Shown here piece after piece: positions 23,537-24,212 of a stretch of 24,212 nucleotides of DNA. Where the stretch lies: the NCBI GenBank assembly GCA_964489715.1, contig CAZBAK010000025.1, positions 1 to 24,212 on the forward strand, in the 5' to 3' direction. The position numbers were made by a program, and so were the translations under genes. Every line of letters starts with the position of its first letter. Within the stretch, counting starts at the first letter, position 1. The notes beneath the pieces were generated by a model, which saw only the letters and a program-made list of their open reading frames with translations, did no database searches and was not told the origin of the DNA. The DNA comes from Tissierella_A sp964489715. GTDB lineage: Bacteria > Bacillota > Clostridia > Tissierellales > Tissierellaceae.

Positions 23537-24212
23537 ATGCGTCTAGAATTAGGACACATTACAATAAAAGATGTCCAATTTGGTGATAACACCAAAATAG
23601 AAGATGGCGTGCTTTTTGTTAATAAAGAAGAATTAATTGATCTTATTAAAGAAGATGAGCACTTAGCCACAGTAGACGTTGAAATTGCAAGGCCTGGAGA
23701 AAGTGTTAGAATTACACCTGTTAAGGATGTAGTTGAGCCTAGAGTTAAAGTAGAAGGAAAAGGTGGGGTATTCCCTGGAGTTCTTTCTAAAGTAGAAACA
23801 GTAGGTTCAGGTAGAACTAACGTATTAAAGGGTTGTGCAGTTATGACTACAGGTAAGATAGTAGGTTTCCAAGAGGGTATAATTGATATGGTGGGACCTG
23901 GTGCTGAATATACACCGTTTTCAAAATTGAACAACGTGGTATTAAATTGTGAGCCAAAAGAAGGCTTAAAGCAACATGACCATGAAAGAGCAGTTAGATT
24001 TGCAGGTTTCAAAGCTGCTGCATATTTAGCAGAAGCTGCTAGAGAATTAGAAGCAGAGAAGGTAGAAACTTATGAAACACTAACACTTGTAGAAGGAATG
24101 GAGAAATATCCAAATCTTCCTAAAGTAGCTTATGTACAGATGCTTCAATCACAAGGATTACTTCATGATACTTATGTATATGGAGTAGATGCTAAGCAAA
24201 TAGTTCCAACTA
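23537..24212 (+). CDS. grdE: Glycine/sarcosine/betaine reductase component B, GrdE proprotein (5' part)
   Basis: The frame is open for 225 codons to the window edge. It begins MRLELGHITIKDVQFGD and contains ESVRITPVKDVVEPRVKVEG, KIVGFQEGIIDMVGPGAEYTPFS and, near the edge, LLHDTYVYGVDAKQIVPT, all characteristic of GrdE. In the family GrdE is cut in two at a cysteine around residue 240; the new N-terminus carries a pyruvoyl group that forms a Schiff base with glycine, releasing it for transfer to selenoprotein A. That cysteine lies just past the window, so cleavage competence cannot be seen here. The ATG at 23537 has AGGAGGTGA at 5-6 nt. grdA, grdB, grdC and grdD, with UGA-encoded selenocysteine in A and B, would be expected downstream. 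Confidence 0.95.
   Translation, partial: MRLELGHITIKDVQFGDNTKIEDGVLFVNKEELIDLIKEDEHLATVDVEIARPGESVRITPVKDVVEPRVKVEGKGGVFPGVLSKVETVGSGRTNVLKGCAVMTTGKIVGFQEGIIDMVGPGAEYTPFSKLNNVVLNCEPKEGLKQHDHERAVRFAGFKAAAYLAEAARELEAEKVETYETLTLVEGMEKYPNLPKVAYVQMLQSQGLLHDTYVYGVDAKQIVPT

Noticed and set aside
23479..24012. 177-codon open frame on the minus strand
   Set aside because: It is antisense to grdE, which is recognised with high confidence from family motifs and has a strong ribosome binding site.
1..24212. Mobile elements, CRISPR, prophage, defence islands, tRNA or rRNA genes
   Set aside because: I saw no transposase or integrase motifs, no regularly spaced repeats and no tRNA-like or rRNA-like sequence; gene content and codon use look uniform.

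Overview
The window is AT-rich (about one third G+C by eye), uses many TTG and GTG starts behind strong AGGAGG-type ribosome binding sites, and carries intrinsic terminators with U-tracts. It ends in a glycine reductase operon (trxB-trxA-grdE) behind a glycine riboswitch. This points to an anaerobic, amino-acid-fermenting (Stickland) Firmicute, probably a member of Tissierellia or Peptostreptococcaceae-like Clostridia. The assignment is inferred from gene content and I could not test it by alignment.

Layout from left to right. 1-606 (minus): a secreted peptidoglycan-binding-repeat protein that runs off the left edge and is broken by a frameshift. 753-2973: a Zn/Cd/Pb P1B-ATPase (cadA) with a clear sigma-A promoter and an ArsR/SmtB-type inverted repeat at the predicted transcription start. 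3040-5422: TPR protein, methionine aminopeptidase and hemolysin-III/PAQR membrane protein, closed by a terminator. 5523-8227: MATE efflux pump, MgtC/SapB protein and cyclophilin, closed by a terminator. 8411-9025: thymidine kinase, convergent with rodA (9112-10218, minus) and separated from it by a 20-bp-stem bidirectional terminator. 10496-12751: queG and kbl. 12868-15197: ylxP (DUF503), nth and a VanW/G5 cell-wall protein. 15223-18333: cobalamin riboswitch, terminator and btuF-btuC-btuD. 18423-21735: Cof-type HAD phosphatase, trmL, Na/Pi cotransporter and a DUF1622 protein. 21779-22064: promoter, tandem glycine riboswitch and terminator. 22190 to the right edge: trxB, trxA and the N-terminal part of grdE.

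How the genes work together. The right end is the electron-supply and substrate-activation part of the glycine/sarcosine/betaine reductase system. Thioredoxin reductase and thioredoxin deliver reducing equivalents to the reductase complex, and GrdE is the proprotein for two subunits of protein B. The tandem glycine aptamer is laid out as an ON switch: the 3' strand of the aptamer-2 P1 helix is also the 5' arm of the terminator, so glycine should promote read-through. Kbl, elsewhere in the window, interconverts glycine plus acetyl-CoA with 2-amino-3-ketobutyrate. The cobalamin riboswitch upstream of an ABC importer is the usual B12-repressed uptake arrangement, but its expression platform also holds a 24-codon reading frame with a very strong Shine-Dalgarno.

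Most of the window is housekeeping and transport. I see no CRISPR array, insertion sequence, prophage, tRNA or rRNA, and no convincing new multi-gene system. The points most worth a second look are the two riboswitch platforms, the metal operator without a nearby regulator, and the frameshifted wall protein.
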